A stretch of 64,000 bases of DNA from Pseudomonas sp. 30_B (GTDB lineage: Bacteria > Pseudomonadota > Gammaproteobacteria > Pseudomonadales > Pseudomonadaceae): positions 35,348-99,347 of the forward strand of contig NZ_JAFGYY010000022.1 in the NCBI RefSeq assembly GCF_017491605.1. The letters run 5' to 3'. The position numbers were made by a program, and so were the translations under genes. The first letter of the stretch is position 1, and every line of letters begins with the position of its first letter. Below are positions 50,928 to 58,936 of the stretch, piece after piece. A model generated the notes under the pieces. The model was not told the DNA's origin. It saw nothing but the letters and a program-made list of their open reading frames with translations, and searched no databases.

Positions 50928-52109
50928 TCAGTCGCGGACCAACGCCAGGGCGACGCCCTGGCCACCGCCGATGCAGAGGGTCGCCAGACCTTTCTTGGCA
51001 TCGCGGCGGAGCATTTCGTGGAGCAGGGTCACCAGTACGCGGCAGCCCGAGGCACCGATGGGGTGACCGAGGGCGACGGCGCCGCCGTTGACGTTGACCT
51101 TCTCGGCGTTCCAACCCAGCTCCTTGCCGACCGACAGGGCCTGGGCGGCGAAGGCTTCGTTGGCTTCGATCAGCTCGACCTCGTCCAGCGACCAGCCGGC
51201 CTTCTCCAGGCAGCGACGGGTGGCGGTGACCGGGGCGATGCCCATGATCGACGGGTCGACGCCACTGCTGGCGTAGGCCTGGATGCGCGCCAGGACCGGC
51301 AGGCCCAGTTCGCGGGCCTTGTCGGCGCTCATCAGCAGCACGGCGGCGGCGCCGTCGTTGAGGGTGGAGGCGTTGCCGGCGGTGACGGTGCCGTCCTTCT
51401 TGAAGGCCGGCTTGAGCTTGGCCAGGGACTCGGCGGTGGTGCCGGCGCGCGGCTGCTCGTCGGTGTCGAAGGACAGCGGCTCGCCCTTGCGCTGGGGAAT
51501 CAGCACCGGGGTGATCTCGTCCTTGAAGCGCCCGGCCTCGATTGCCGAGGCGGCCTTGAGCTGCGACTGCGCGGAGAAGGCGTCCTGCGCCTCGCGGCTG
51601 ATGCCGAACTTCTCCGCCAGGTTCTCGGCGGTGATGCCCATGTGATAGTCGTTGAAGGCATCGATCAGGCCGTCGCGCAGCAGGGTGTCCTGCAGCTCGG
51701 CGTGGCCCATGCGCAGGCCGGTACGGGCCTTGGGCAGCACGTAGGGCGCCAGGCTCATGCTCTCCTGGCCGCCGGCGATCACCGCGCTGGCGTCGCCGCA
51801 ACGGATGGCCTGGACGCCGAGGAACAGCGATTTCAGGCCCGAGCCGCAGAGCTTGTTGATGGTCATCGACGGCACTTCCACCGGCAGGCCGGCGCCGATG
51901 GCGGCCTGGCGTGCGGGGTTCTGGCCGGCGCCGGCGGTGAGCACCTGGCCGAGGATGACTTCGTCGATCTGCTCGGGCTTCACGCCGCTGCGTTCGAGCA
52001 GCGAGCGGATGACCAGGCTGCCCAGTTCATGGGCGGGGATGTTCGCCAGGCTGCCCTGGAAGGCGCCGATGGCGGTACGGGTGGCGGCAACAATCACTAC
52101 GTCTTGCAT
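50928..52109 (-). CDS. atoB: Acetyl-CoA C-acetyltransferase (thiolase)
   Basis: 393 residues from ATG 52109 (GGAG seven bases upstream). Thiolase active site: nucleophile Cys in INKLCGSGLKSLFLG near residue 88, NEAFAAQ, the His in GGAVALGHPIGASGCR near 348 and the acid/base Cys in LCIGGGQGVAL near 378. It converts acetoacetyl-CoA and CoA to two acetyl-CoA. Last gene of dhcA-dhcB-atoB, completing breakdown of the acetoacetyl-CoA made by the CoA-transferase. Confidence 0.95.
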   Translation of the reverse strand: MQDVVIVAATRTAIGAFQGSLANIPAHELGSLVIRSLLERSGVKPEQIDEVILGQVLTAGAGQNPARQAAIGAGLPVEVPSMTINKLCGSGLKSLFLGVQAIRCGDASAVIAGGQESMSLAPYVLPKARTGLRMGHAELQDTLLRDGLIDAFNDYHMGITAENLAEKFGISREAQDAFSAQSQLKAASAIEAGRFKDEITPVLIPQRKGEPLSFDTDEQPRAGTTAESLAKLKPAFKKDGTVTAGNASTLNDGAAAVLLMSADKARELGLPVLARIQAYASSGVDPSIMGIAPVTATRRCLEKAGWSLDEVELIEANEAFAAQALSVGKELGWNAEKVNVNGGAVALGHPIGASGCRVLVTLLHEMLRRDAKKGLATLCIGGGQGVALALVRD

Positions 52110-52135
52110 CTGGATACTCCGAAGCAGGCTTTTCC

Positions 52136-52160
52136 TGTAGGAGCGCGCCATGCGCGCGAT
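52136..52160. repeat. REP-like palindrome between dhcB and atoB
   Basis: TGTAGGAGCGCGCCATGCGCGCGAT: the REP outer bases (GTAGGAGC..GCGAT) with a different stem, GCGCGC-CAT-GCGCGC. It sits inside the operon, in the 82-bp dhcB-atoB gap, where it may modulate mRNA stability. Confidence 0.6.
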
Positions 52161-52191
52161 TGGCGGGCATGGTGCGTTCCTGTACAGGGAA

Positions 52192-52848
52192 TCAGAAAGT
52201 CATTTCCTTGACATCGTCCGGAACGATCAGGCGGCCGGCGGTTTTCTCGGCGATCTCGGCGACGCTCACGCCCGGCGCGGTTTCGCGCAGGATGAAGGCA
52301 CCGTCCTCGATCTCGAGGTAGGCCAGGTCGGTCAGCACTTTGCGGATGCAGCCGGCGCCCGTCAACGGCAGCGAGCAACGCTCCAGCAGCTTGGACTCGC
52401 CGTCCTTGGAGGCGTGGGTCATGGTGACGATGATGTTGTCCGCGCCGGCCACCAGGTCCATGGCGCCGCCCATGCCCTTCACCAGCTTGCCGGGGATCAT
52501 CCAGGAGGCGATGTTGCCCTGCACGTCCACTTCGAAGGCACCGAGCACGGTGAGGTCGACGTGGCCGCCACGGATCATCGCGAAGGATTCGGCGGAGGAG
52601 AAGATCGACGCGCCTTTCACGGCGGTGACGGTCTGCTTGCCGGCGTTGATCATGTCGGCGTCGACTTCGTCCTCGGTGGGGAACGCGCCCATGCCGAGCA
52701 GGCCGTTCTCCGATTGCAGCATCACTTCCATGCCCTCGGGCACGTAGTTGGCAACCAGGGTCGGGATGCCGATGCCCAGGTTCACGTAGAAGCCGTCCTG
52801 CAGCTCGCGCGCCACGCGCTGAGCCATTTGTTCGCGGGTCAGTGCCAT
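52192..52848 (-). CDS. dhcB: 3-oxoacid CoA-transferase subunit B (dehydrocarnitine CoA transferase B)
   Basis: 218 residues. Catalytic Glu motif S-E-N-G-L-L-G-M-G near residue 46, and GIGIPTLVANYVPEG, plus GGHVDLTVLGAFEVD. Forms the heterodimer with the upstream gene to transfer CoA from succinyl-CoA or acetyl-CoA to acetoacetate or dehydrocarnitine. Gene order and the divergent LysR match the P. aeruginosa dhcR-dhcA-dhcB-atoB locus. Confidence 0.93.
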   Translation of the reverse strand: MALTREQMAQRVARELQDGFYVNLGIGIPTLVANYVPEGMEVMLQSENGLLGMGAFPTEDEVDADMINAGKQTVTAVKGASIFSSAESFAMIRGGHVDLTVLGAFEVDVQGNIASWMIPGKLVKGMGGAMDLVAGADNIIVTMTHASKDGESKLLERCSLPLTGAGCIRKVLTDLAYLEIEDGAFILRETAPGVSVAEIAEKTAGRLIVPDDVKEMTF

Positions 52849-52874
52849 GTTCTTGTCTCTCTTGTCCGGTGGGC

Positions 52875-53573
52875 TCAGGAACGAACGGTGCGCTTCTCGA
52901 TGCGCTTCTCGAAGGTGCCTTGGATGATGCGGTCGACGTAGATGCCGGGGGTGTGGATCTGGGTGGGGTCCAGTTCGCCCGGCTCGACGATCTCCTCCAC
53001 CTCGACCACGGTGATGCGGCCCGCGGTGGCGACCACCGGATTGAAGTTCTGCGCGGTGTGGCGGTAGATGACGTTGCCGTAGTGGTCGGCTTTCCAGCCC
53101 TTGACGATGGCGAAGTCGCCGGTGATGGCGCGCTCCATCACGTAGTGGCGGCCTTCGAACTCGCGCACTTCCTTGCCGTCGGCGACCGGGGTGCCGTAGC
53201 CGGTGGCGGTGAAGAAGGCCGGGATGCCGGCGCCGCCCGCGCGGAGTTTTTCCGCCAGGGTGCCCTGCGGGGTCAGTTCGACCTCCAGTTCACCGGACAG
53301 CAGCTGCTGCTCGAACAGGGCGTTCTCGCCGACGTAGGAGGCAATCATCTTGCGGATCTGCCGGTCTTCCAGCAGCACGCCCAGGCCGAAGCCGTCGATA
53401 CCGCAGTTGTTGGAGACCACGGTCAGGCCCTTCACGCCCATCCTGCGGATCTGCGCGATGAGGTTTTCCGGGATGCCGCAGATGCCGAAGCCGCCAGCCA
53501 CTACCGTCATGTCGTCGGTGAGCCCGGCCAGGGCTTCCTCGTAACTGCCTACACGCTTGTCGAGTCCTGCCAT
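52875..53573 (-). CDS. dhcA: 3-oxoacid CoA-transferase subunit A (dehydrocarnitine CoA transferase A)
   Basis: 232 residues. CoA-transferase family I alpha motif VVAGGFGICGIPENLIAQI near residues 25-43, then NNCGIDGFGLGVLL and GTLAEKLRAGGAGIPAFFTATGYGT. 26 bp precede dhcB. First gene of the leftward operon and divergent from dhcR, from which a 123-bp spacer with a dyad separates it. Confidence 0.93.
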   Translation of the reverse strand: MAGLDKRVGSYEEALAGLTDDMTVVAGGFGICGIPENLIAQIRRMGVKGLTVVSNNCGIDGFGLGVLLEDRQIRKMIASYVGENALFEQQLLSGELEVELTPQGTLAEKLRAGGAGIPAFFTATGYGTPVADGKEVREFEGRHYVMERAITGDFAIVKGWKADHYGNVIYRHTAQNFNPVVATAGRITVVEVEEIVEPGELDPTQIHTPGIYVDRIIQGTFEKRIEKRTVRS

Positions 53574-53617
53574 GTTGCTGCTGCCTCTTGTATTTGGAAT
53601 TTCCGACTCATTGGTCA

Positions 53618-53644
53618 GAGAGCGGTTGCAGCTTCACCGCTCTC
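53618..53644. promoter_or_regulatory. Dyad in the dhcA-dhcR divergent promoter
   Basis: GAGAGCGGT (53618-53626) and ACCGCTCTC (53636-53644), perfect 9-bp arms with a 9-base centre, flanked further out by TCAG/CTGA. Placed midway between the divergent genes, it is a probable DhcR binding site. Confidence 0.65.
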
Positions 53645-53696
53645 AACTGATTTGTTAAGTTTGTTTTTCCAATTGATTAATCCGGTTTTCTTATCA

Positions 53697-54599
53697 ATGA
53701 CCGTCAAGCAGCTTCGCGCCTTTCTCGCCGTGGCCCAGACCCTCAGCTTCGCCCAGGCCTGCGAGCGCCTGCACCTGTCGCAGCCGGCGCTGAGCCTGGC
53801 GATCAAGAGCCTGGAGGAATCCCTCGGCGGCCAGTTGCTGGTGCGCACCACCCGCAGCGTGGCGCTGACGCCGGAGGGCGAGACATTGCTGCCGGTGGCC
53901 CGCAGCTTGCTGGCGGACTGGGACAACGCCGAAGAGCTGATGCGCCAGCACTTCACCCTGCAGCTAGGCAAGGTCTCCATCGCCGCCATGCCCTCCTTCG
54001 CCGGCAACCTGCTGCCCGCCGTGCTGCGCACCTTCCGCGACCGCTATCCGAAGGTGAACGTGGCAGTGCACGACGTGATCAACGAGCAGGTGCTGGAGAT
54101 GGTGCGCAACCGCCGGGTGGAGCTGGGCATCGCCCTGGAGCCGGACAGCTTCGACGGCCTGGCGTTCACGCCCTTCTACACCGACCGTTTCGTCGCCGTG
54201 GTGCCGGCGGATTCGCCGCTCGCGCAGTGCAGCAAGGTCACCTGGGATCAATTGCTGGAAGACAACTTCATCACCCTGCAACGCCCGTCCGCCGTGCGTC
54301 TTCTGCTGGAAGACCGCCTGGCGGCGCGGCACGGCCGCTTGCCGGTGGCGTTCGAGAGCCACCAGTTGGTGACGGTAGGGCGGATGGTAGCCGAGGGGCT
54401 TGGCGTCAGCGCCGTGCCACGGCTGTGCCGGCAGCAGATGGAAGAGCTGGGCGCGCGCTGCGTGGCGCTGCACGAGCCGCGCATCGAGCGGCGCATCGGG
54501 TTGTTCTGCCTGGCGGAGCACAAGCTCTCCAGCGCGGCGCAGGCGCTGAGCGACGTGCTGGTGCGGGGGACGGACTGGGCGGGGATGGAGCGGGAGTGA
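53697..54599 (+). CDS. dhcR: LysR-family regulator of the dhc operon
   Basis: 300 residues from ATG 53697; the frame is open far upstream because it runs antisense to dhcA. HTH: MTVKQLRAFLAVAQTLSFAQACERLHLSQPALSLAIKSLEESLGG (outline). Effector domain follows with VSIAAMPSFAGNLLPAVLRTFRDRYPKV. Position divergent to dhcA equals that of dhcR in P. aeruginosa, which responds to carnitine/dehydrocarnitine; that function is taken from the homologous locus. Confidence 0.9.
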   Translation: MTVKQLRAFLAVAQTLSFAQACERLHLSQPALSLAIKSLEESLGGQLLVRTTRSVALTPEGETLLPVARSLLADWDNAEELMRQHFTLQLGKVSIAAMPSFAGNLLPAVLRTFRDRYPKVNVAVHDVINEQVLEMVRNRRVELGIALEPDSFDGLAFTPFYTDRFVAVVPADSPLAQCSKVTWDQLLEDNFITLQRPSAVRLLLEDRLAARHGRLPVAFESHQLVTVGRMVAEGLGVSAVPRLCRQQMEELGARCVALHEPRIERRIGLFCLAEHKLSSAAQALSDVLVRGTDWAGMERE

Positions 54600-54640
54600 G
54601 TTCCCACCGACGTTCCGCACGCCCTGCGAAGCGCTGGAGC

Positions 54641-54830
54641 ATCGCGGACGGAGTCCGCTCCTACGAACACATGTGGCTCTTGTAGGAGCGGACTCCGTCC
54701 GCGATCAGCCTTGGTTCGCGAGCAAGGACTGGGCGTCCCCCTCGGCCCTACAGGTCGGCGACAAACCCAGGCGTCTTCCTGTCAGCATGGATTTCGCAGA
54801 TGGATTTCGCGGACAAGGTCCGCTCCTACG
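54641..54830. repeat. Cluster of three REP elements
   Basis: ATCGCGGAC-GGA-GTCCGCTCCTAC (54641-54664), the inverted GTAGGAGCGGAC..GTCCGCGAT (54682-54705), and TTTCGCGGAC-AAG-GTCCGCTCCTAC (54805-54830). They form the left border of structured repeat copy B, as in copy A. The region 54600-55339 has no gene. Confidence 0.8.
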
Positions 54831-54846
54831 GAGGAGCGCAGCTTCG

Positions 54847-55151
54847 GCTCTGGCTCTTGAAGACTTCCAGAAAAATATCCGCGCACTCCGAGCGCCCCTT
54901 CAGGAGGCCGAGTGGAATCGGAGTTTCAGGGGTTGAGCGGCATGGATGCCGCGAGAGCGTCGTTGGGCCATGGATGGCCCGTCGACGCGGGCCCCTGAAA
55001 ATTCGATGGAGCGAGGGAACCCCGGCGAAGCCGGGGCCGGATGATGGGGCAAGACCTTTTGGTTCCTTTTGTGTCGTTTGACAAAAGGGACTCGCCCGAG
55101 GGGGCGAAACAAAATCTCTCAGCACAAGCCAAAGCGGCGCAGAAACACCCA
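54847..55151 (+). repeat. Multi-hairpin structured repeat, copy B
   Basis: Same orientation and layout as copy A (24225-24527). The GAA-capped hairpin reads CCCCGGC-GAA-GCCGGGG (55020-55036) where A has GTCCGGC/GCCGGAC: two base pairs changed on both sides. The next hairpin reads GTTCCTTTTGT / ACAAAAGGGAC (55062-55091) where A has GTTACTTTG/CAAAGTAAC; again both arms changed together, and the loop GTCGTTTG is kept. In the 16-bp outer stem B has lost pairing on its right arm (CCCCTGAAAATTCGAT). Open frames over it are artefacts. Confidence 0.85.
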
Positions 55152-55161
55152 CCCTCGATTC

Positions 55162-55231
55162 GGCGGATAACGCCTTAGGCGTTATTCGCCCTACGAAGAG
55201 CAAGAGCATCGCGGACGAAGTCCGCTCCTAC
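55162..55231. repeat. Palindromic unit plus REP on the right border of copy B
   Basis: GGCGGATAACGCC and the following GGCGTTATTCGCC (55162-55190) form a near-perfect palindrome, also present beside copy C at 63862-63891. A REP (ATCGCGGAC-GAA-GTCCGCTCCTAC, 55208-55231) follows; a truncated REP is at 55283-55303. Confidence 0.75.
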
Positions 55232-55305
55232 GCGAGCGCATGACGCCAGCGTTCACATGGAACTCCGAGTCGGCCGCATTGGATTTCGCGGACAAGGTCC
55301 TACGA

Positions 55306-55330
55306 GAGCCGTGCCGCCGCTACACGGCTC
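55306..55330 (-). terminator. Weak hairpin after the iac-like operon
   Basis: GAGCCGTG (55306-55313) and CACGGCTC (55323-55330) form an 8-bp stem 10 bp beyond the last gene. No T-run, so termination is uncertain. Confidence 0.3.
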
Positions 55331-55339
55331 ACTCGGGCA

Positions 55340-56293
55340 TCACAGATCCAACACCAACCGCGCACTCCGGGCCCGCGAGACGCAGGCGCAGATCTGCTTG
55401 TTGGCGGCCTTCTCCTTGGTCGACAGGCAGTTGTCGCGATGCTCCGGCTCGCCGTCGAGCACCTCGACGATGCAGGTCCCGCAGATGCCCTCGCGGCATT
55501 CGGTGTCGATGTCGCAGCCGTGGGCCTGCAGCACGTCGACCAGGCTGGCGTCCGCCGGCACCTGCAGTACCACGCCGGAGCTCGCCAGCTCCACCTCGAA
55601 CGAACCGGCCGGCGCGGAGTTCGCCGCCGGGTCCGCCTGGAAGTGTTCCAGGTGGATGTTGTCCGCCGGGCGCGTGCGCGAAGCGACTTCCACCACCTTG
55701 TTCATGAACGGCGCCGGGCCGCAGGTGTAGACGTGAGCGGCCGTGCTGGCGCGCTCCACGCAGGCGGACAGCTCGCCATCCAGGTCCGCCGGTTCGACGC
55801 CGTAGTGGAACTCCACCTTGCCGGCGAAGGCCTCGCTCTCCAGCAGGCCGGCGAAGGCCGCGTGCTCCGGTGAGCGGGCAAAATAGTGCAGGCGGTACGG
55901 CTGGCCGCTGGCGTTGAGCTTGTAGGCCATGGACAGCAGCGGCGTAACGCCGATGCCGGCGGCGAACAGCACGTGCTCGCTCGCCTCCGGGGCGATGCGG
56001 AACAGGTTGCGCGGCGCGCCCATCTCCAGCTCCATGCCTTCCCTGACTTGCTCGTGCAGCGCGCTGGAGCCGCCGCGCGAGGCGGCTTCCTTCTTCACCG
56101 CCACCAGGTAGGCGACGCGGTCGTCCGGCGGGCTGCACAGCGAATACTGGCGGGTCACCCCGGTGGGACCGGTGACGTCGACATGGGCGCCCGGCTCATA
56201 AATGTCGAACGGCTGGCCGTCACTGCGCACGAGGCGGAAGGACCGGATATCCAGGGCTTCGTCGACGATGCTTTCGATTCTTACCTTCATCAT
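55340..56293 (-). CDS. iacF: Oxygenase reductase with FMN, NAD and plant-type 2Fe-2S domains (IacF-like)
   Basis: 317 residues from ATG 56293 (AAGG seven bases upstream). Phthalate dioxygenase reductase architecture: FMN-binding R48-Q-Y-S51, NAD-binding FAAGIGVTPLLSM near 110-122 and YTCGPAPFM near 189-197, then a C-terminal ferredoxin with C266-x4-C271-x2-C274 and C289. It passes electrons from NADH to the Rieske oxygenase encoded by iacC/iacD in the same operon. Last gene of the operon; iacG (flavin reductase), usual in iac clusters, does not follow. Confidence 0.87.
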   Translation of the reverse strand: MMKVRIESIVDEALDIRSFRLVRSDGQPFDIYEPGAHVDVTGPTGVTRQYSLCSPPDDRVAYLVAVKKEAASRGGSSALHEQVREGMELEMGAPRNLFRIAPEASEHVLFAAGIGVTPLLSMAYKLNASGQPYRLHYFARSPEHAAFAGLLESEAFAGKVEFHYGVEPADLDGELSACVERASTAAHVYTCGPAPFMNKVVEVASRTRPADNIHLEHFQADPAANSAPAGSFEVELASSGVVLQVPADASLVDVLQAHGCDIDTECREGICGTCIVEVLDGEPEHRDNCLSTKEKAANKQICACVSRARSARLVLDL

Positions 56294-56409
56294 GGCGTTA
56301 CCTTGCAAGGCTTTGGTGCGGGCTCTGTGGTCCCTACCCGGCCCCTGTGGAGAGTGAACGGGTTCGTCGGTTGGTAACGGAGCGAGGCTTTTGCCCTCAC
56401 CCCACATCC

Positions 56410-57150
56410 TCAACGCATGAACAGACCACCATTGATGTCCCAGCACGCCCCGGTCACCGAAGCCGCGTTATCGGACACCAGCAGCAGCACGGTATCGGCG
56501 ATGTACTCGGGCGAGCCGAGGCTGCCCACCGGGATCATCTGCAGGATCTGCTCCAGCCGCTCCGGCGCCACGGTCTCGCGCACCACCGGCAGGTCCAGCG
56601 GGCCCGGGGAGATGCTGTTGACCGTCACGCCACGCCCGGCCAGTTCGCGGGCGAAGACCTTGGTCAGGGTCGCCACGCCGCCCTTGGCCGCCGCGTAATG
56701 CGCGCCGGTGGCGGTGCCGCCGTTCTGCCCGGCCAGCGAGGCGATGTTGACGATCCGGCCGAAGCCGCGCTCGGCGAAGTGCGCGCCGAACACCTGGGAC
56801 GCCACGAAGGTGCCGCGCAGGTTGACCGCCATCGAGGCGTCGAACTCTTCCGGGGTGATCTCCATCAGCGGCGCGACCTTCGACACCCCGGCGTTGTTCA
56901 CCAGGATGTCGCAGCCGCCCCAGCGTTCCGCGAGCAGGTCGCGGGCGCGCTGGAAGTCGGCCTTCTCGCGCACGTCCAGTTCGACGGCCACGGCCGTGGC
57001 ACCGGACGGGTCGAGCAGGTCGGCGTTGCGCTGCACGGCGTCGAGCCGCACATCGGCCAGCGCCACGCGGTAGCCGGCGGCGTGCAGGCGGCGGGCGATG
57101 CACTCGCCCAGGCCGCGCGACGCGCCGGTAATCAGTGCGACTCGGGACAT
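56410..57150 (-). CDS. iacE: SDR oxidoreductase (IacE-like)
   Basis: 246 residues from ATG 57150. TGASRGLG near residues 8-15, NNAG near 85, and Y-A-A-A-K in GAHYAAAKGG as catalytic pair with a Ser in VNIASLAG; ends with GACWDINGGLFMR. In iac pathways this enzyme oxidises a diol or dihydrodiol intermediate. 10 bp after the beta-subunit gene and 116 bp before the reductase gene. Confidence 0.85.
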   Translation of the reverse strand: MSRVALITGASRGLGECIARRLHAAGYRVALADVRLDAVQRNADLLDPSGATAVAVELDVREKADFQRARDLLAERWGGCDILVNNAGVSKVAPLMEITPEEFDASMAVNLRGTFVASQVFGAHFAERGFGRIVNIASLAGQNGGTATGAHYAAAKGGVATLTKVFARELAGRGVTVNSISPGPLDLPVVRETVAPERLEQILQMIPVGSLGSPEYIADTVLLLVSDNAASVTGACWDINGGLFMR

Positions 57151-57160
57151 GCGACGCTCC

Positions 57161-57661
57161 TTACAGCAGGAAGCCGAGCGCGGCGAGCGCATCGGTGGAG
57201 TTGATCAGGCGCACCACCTTCTGCTCCAGGCGGGCGACGCCGTTGCTGAAGCGGATGCGGTGGGTCAGGTCGGCCACGAACGGGGTGTGCACGCCGCGCT
57301 TGTAGGCGTAGAGGATCTGCGCGGAGTTCACTTCCACCACGTCACCGGCGGCTTCCACCAGGCGGAAGCGCGAGACGCTGCGCACGGTCTTCGCCGCGTC
57401 CGCCGCCGACGGCGAATGGCCGGAGGTCAGGCGCTCGATGCGCAGGCCACGCATGCGCGCGTCGTCGTAGGCGTAGTTGAGGCTGGCGGCGAAGTCGGTG
57501 GTGTCCGGGTCGATCGGCACCACGTAGATGCCCTCCTCGCTCCACAGCGACGTCCACTCGGCATAGGCCTTGCGGTCCAGCAGCTCGGCCTCGCGCCAGA
57601 TGAATTCGATGGCCTGGGCCAGCGGGCCGGACAGACCGTTCAGGGTGTCGAGAGTGCTCAT
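57161..57661 (-). CDS. iacD: Ring-hydroxylating dioxygenase beta subunit (IacD-like)
   Basis: 166 residues from ATG 57661, whose ATG overlaps the alpha-subunit stop as ATGA. The small-subunit cystatin-like fold is recognised from FIWREAELLDRKAYAEWTSLWSEEGIYVVPID and the closing LEQKVVRLINSTDALAALGFLL. It has no catalytic residues; it forms the alpha3beta3 hexamer with the alpha subunit and is translated in equal amount by coupling. Confidence 0.9.
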   Translation of the reverse strand: MSTLDTLNGLSGPLAQAIEFIWREAELLDRKAYAEWTSLWSEEGIYVVPIDPDTTDFAASLNYAYDDARMRGLRIERLTSGHSPSAADAAKTVRSVSRFRLVEAAGDVVEVNSAQILYAYKRGVHTPFVADLTHRIRFSNGVARLEQKVVRLINSTDALAALGFLL

Positions 57662-58926
57662 TGGCTCATCATCCTTTTCCACATCTGGTACGCCTCGCGC
57701 ATGCCGCCCTCGTCGGTGGCGTGGGAGACCTTGTCGCCGTTCTCGGCAATCACTTCGCGGTTCAGGCCGCGGTTGACCAGGATCGGTGCCTTCGGGCTGG
57801 CCTGCGCGCCGCGCTGCACGCGGTCCCAGGCTTCGGCATCATCCGGGCTGCCGAAGCCGAACGGGCCCTGGAAGTGCTCGTGGATGCGCATCCGCTCGCG
57901 GTTGGCGATTTCGGGCCCGCCGTCCATGCCCAGCGCCACGTGGCGGATTTCCGTCTCGGTCACCGAGATCGGCCGCAGCACGCGGAAGAACGACATCGAC
58001 ATGGCGACGTTGGGGAACAGGTTGAGGTTGAAGCCGGCGCCGTGCAGCGAGCGGACGATGCGGCGCACCTGTGCCGGTTCCATGGTCTTGGACAGTTCCT
58101 CGGTGACGTGGGCGAAGCGCTCCTGGAGCTGCTCGGTGCCGTCGTCGTGGTCGAGGTCGACGTGTTCGGGCACCATCACCATCACGCTGTGGCCGTTGCC
58201 CAGGGCGTGGGTCACCGCCTGCGGGTCGGTCATGAACGAGAGCATTTCCTCGGTTTCCTCGTCCACCGAGGACATGAACGACTTGTGCACGATGGGGAAG
58301 TGGTAGCCGTCGGTGGTGTTTTCCAGCTGGATCTTCCAGTTGCCCTTGAAGGTGAACTTGTGTTCGCCCTGGGTCTTGATCGGGTAGCCGGCGCCCTGCT
58401 TCATGAACAGGTCCATCCAGTGCTTCGCCCCGCCGAGGAAGTCTTCCAGCGGCTCGGCTTCGTCGTTGTAGGTGGCGAAGATCATGCCGGCGTAGCTGCC
58501 CACGCGCAGGCTGGTCAGCGGCAGCTCGGACTTGTCGAGGATGTCCTCGTAACCGTCCGGGTACGGCAGCGCGCGCAGCTTGCCGTCCAGGCCGTAGGAC
58601 CAGCTGTGGTACGGGCAGGTGAAGCCGGTGGCGTTGCCCTTGTGCTTCTCGCACACGGTGGCGCCGCGGTGGCGGCAGCGATTTTCCAGCACGTTGATGC
58701 TGCCCTTCTTGTCGTGCACCACGATCACCGGGCGGCGGCCGATGGTGGCGGTCTTGAAGTCGCCGGGGTTGCGGACTTCGCTCTCGTGGGCGACCCACAC
58801 CCAGGTGCGGTAGAAGATCTTGTCCATCTCGACCTCGAACAGCGCCGGGTCGGTGTACAGCGAAACATCGACGCGGTCGCCCCGGACCAGTTCGTCGGTG
58901 CTGCGCGAGGTGGCGATAAGGTTCAT
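57658..58926 (-). CDS. iacC: Rieske ring-hydroxylating dioxygenase alpha subunit (IacC-like)
   Basis: 422 residues from ATG 58926 (GAGGAGAAG upstream). Rieske ligands C84-x-H86-x17-C104-x2-H107 (CRHRG, CPYHSWSY). Mononuclear iron motif D206-x2-H209-x4-H214 (DGYHFPIVH), with a further acidic ligand expected downstream. In indole-3-acetate catabolism IacC/IacD hydroxylate an oxidised indole intermediate. Placed mid-operon, 10 bp after the amidase-like gene. Confidence 0.9.
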   Translation of the reverse strand: MNLIATSRSTDELVRGDRVDVSLYTDPALFEVEMDKIFYRTWVWVAHESEVRNPGDFKTATIGRRPVIVVHDKKGSINVLENRCRHRGATVCEKHKGNATGFTCPYHSWSYGLDGKLRALPYPDGYEDILDKSELPLTSLRVGSYAGMIFATYNDEAEPLEDFLGGAKHWMDLFMKQGAGYPIKTQGEHKFTFKGNWKIQLENTTDGYHFPIVHKSFMSSVDEETEEMLSFMTDPQAVTHALGNGHSVMVMVPEHVDLDHDDGTEQLQERFAHVTEELSKTMEPAQVRRIVRSLHGAGFNLNLFPNVAMSMSFFRVLRPISVTETEIRHVALGMDGGPEIANRERMRIHEHFQGPFGFGSPDDAEAWDRVQRGAQASPKAPILVNRGLNREVIAENGDKVSHATDEGGMREAYQMWKRMMSQ

Positions 58927-58936
58927 GCGCTTCTCC

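Noticed and set aside
52842..53696. Upstream extension of the dhcR frame
   Set aside because: It runs antisense through dhcA; the LysR family start is ATG 53697.
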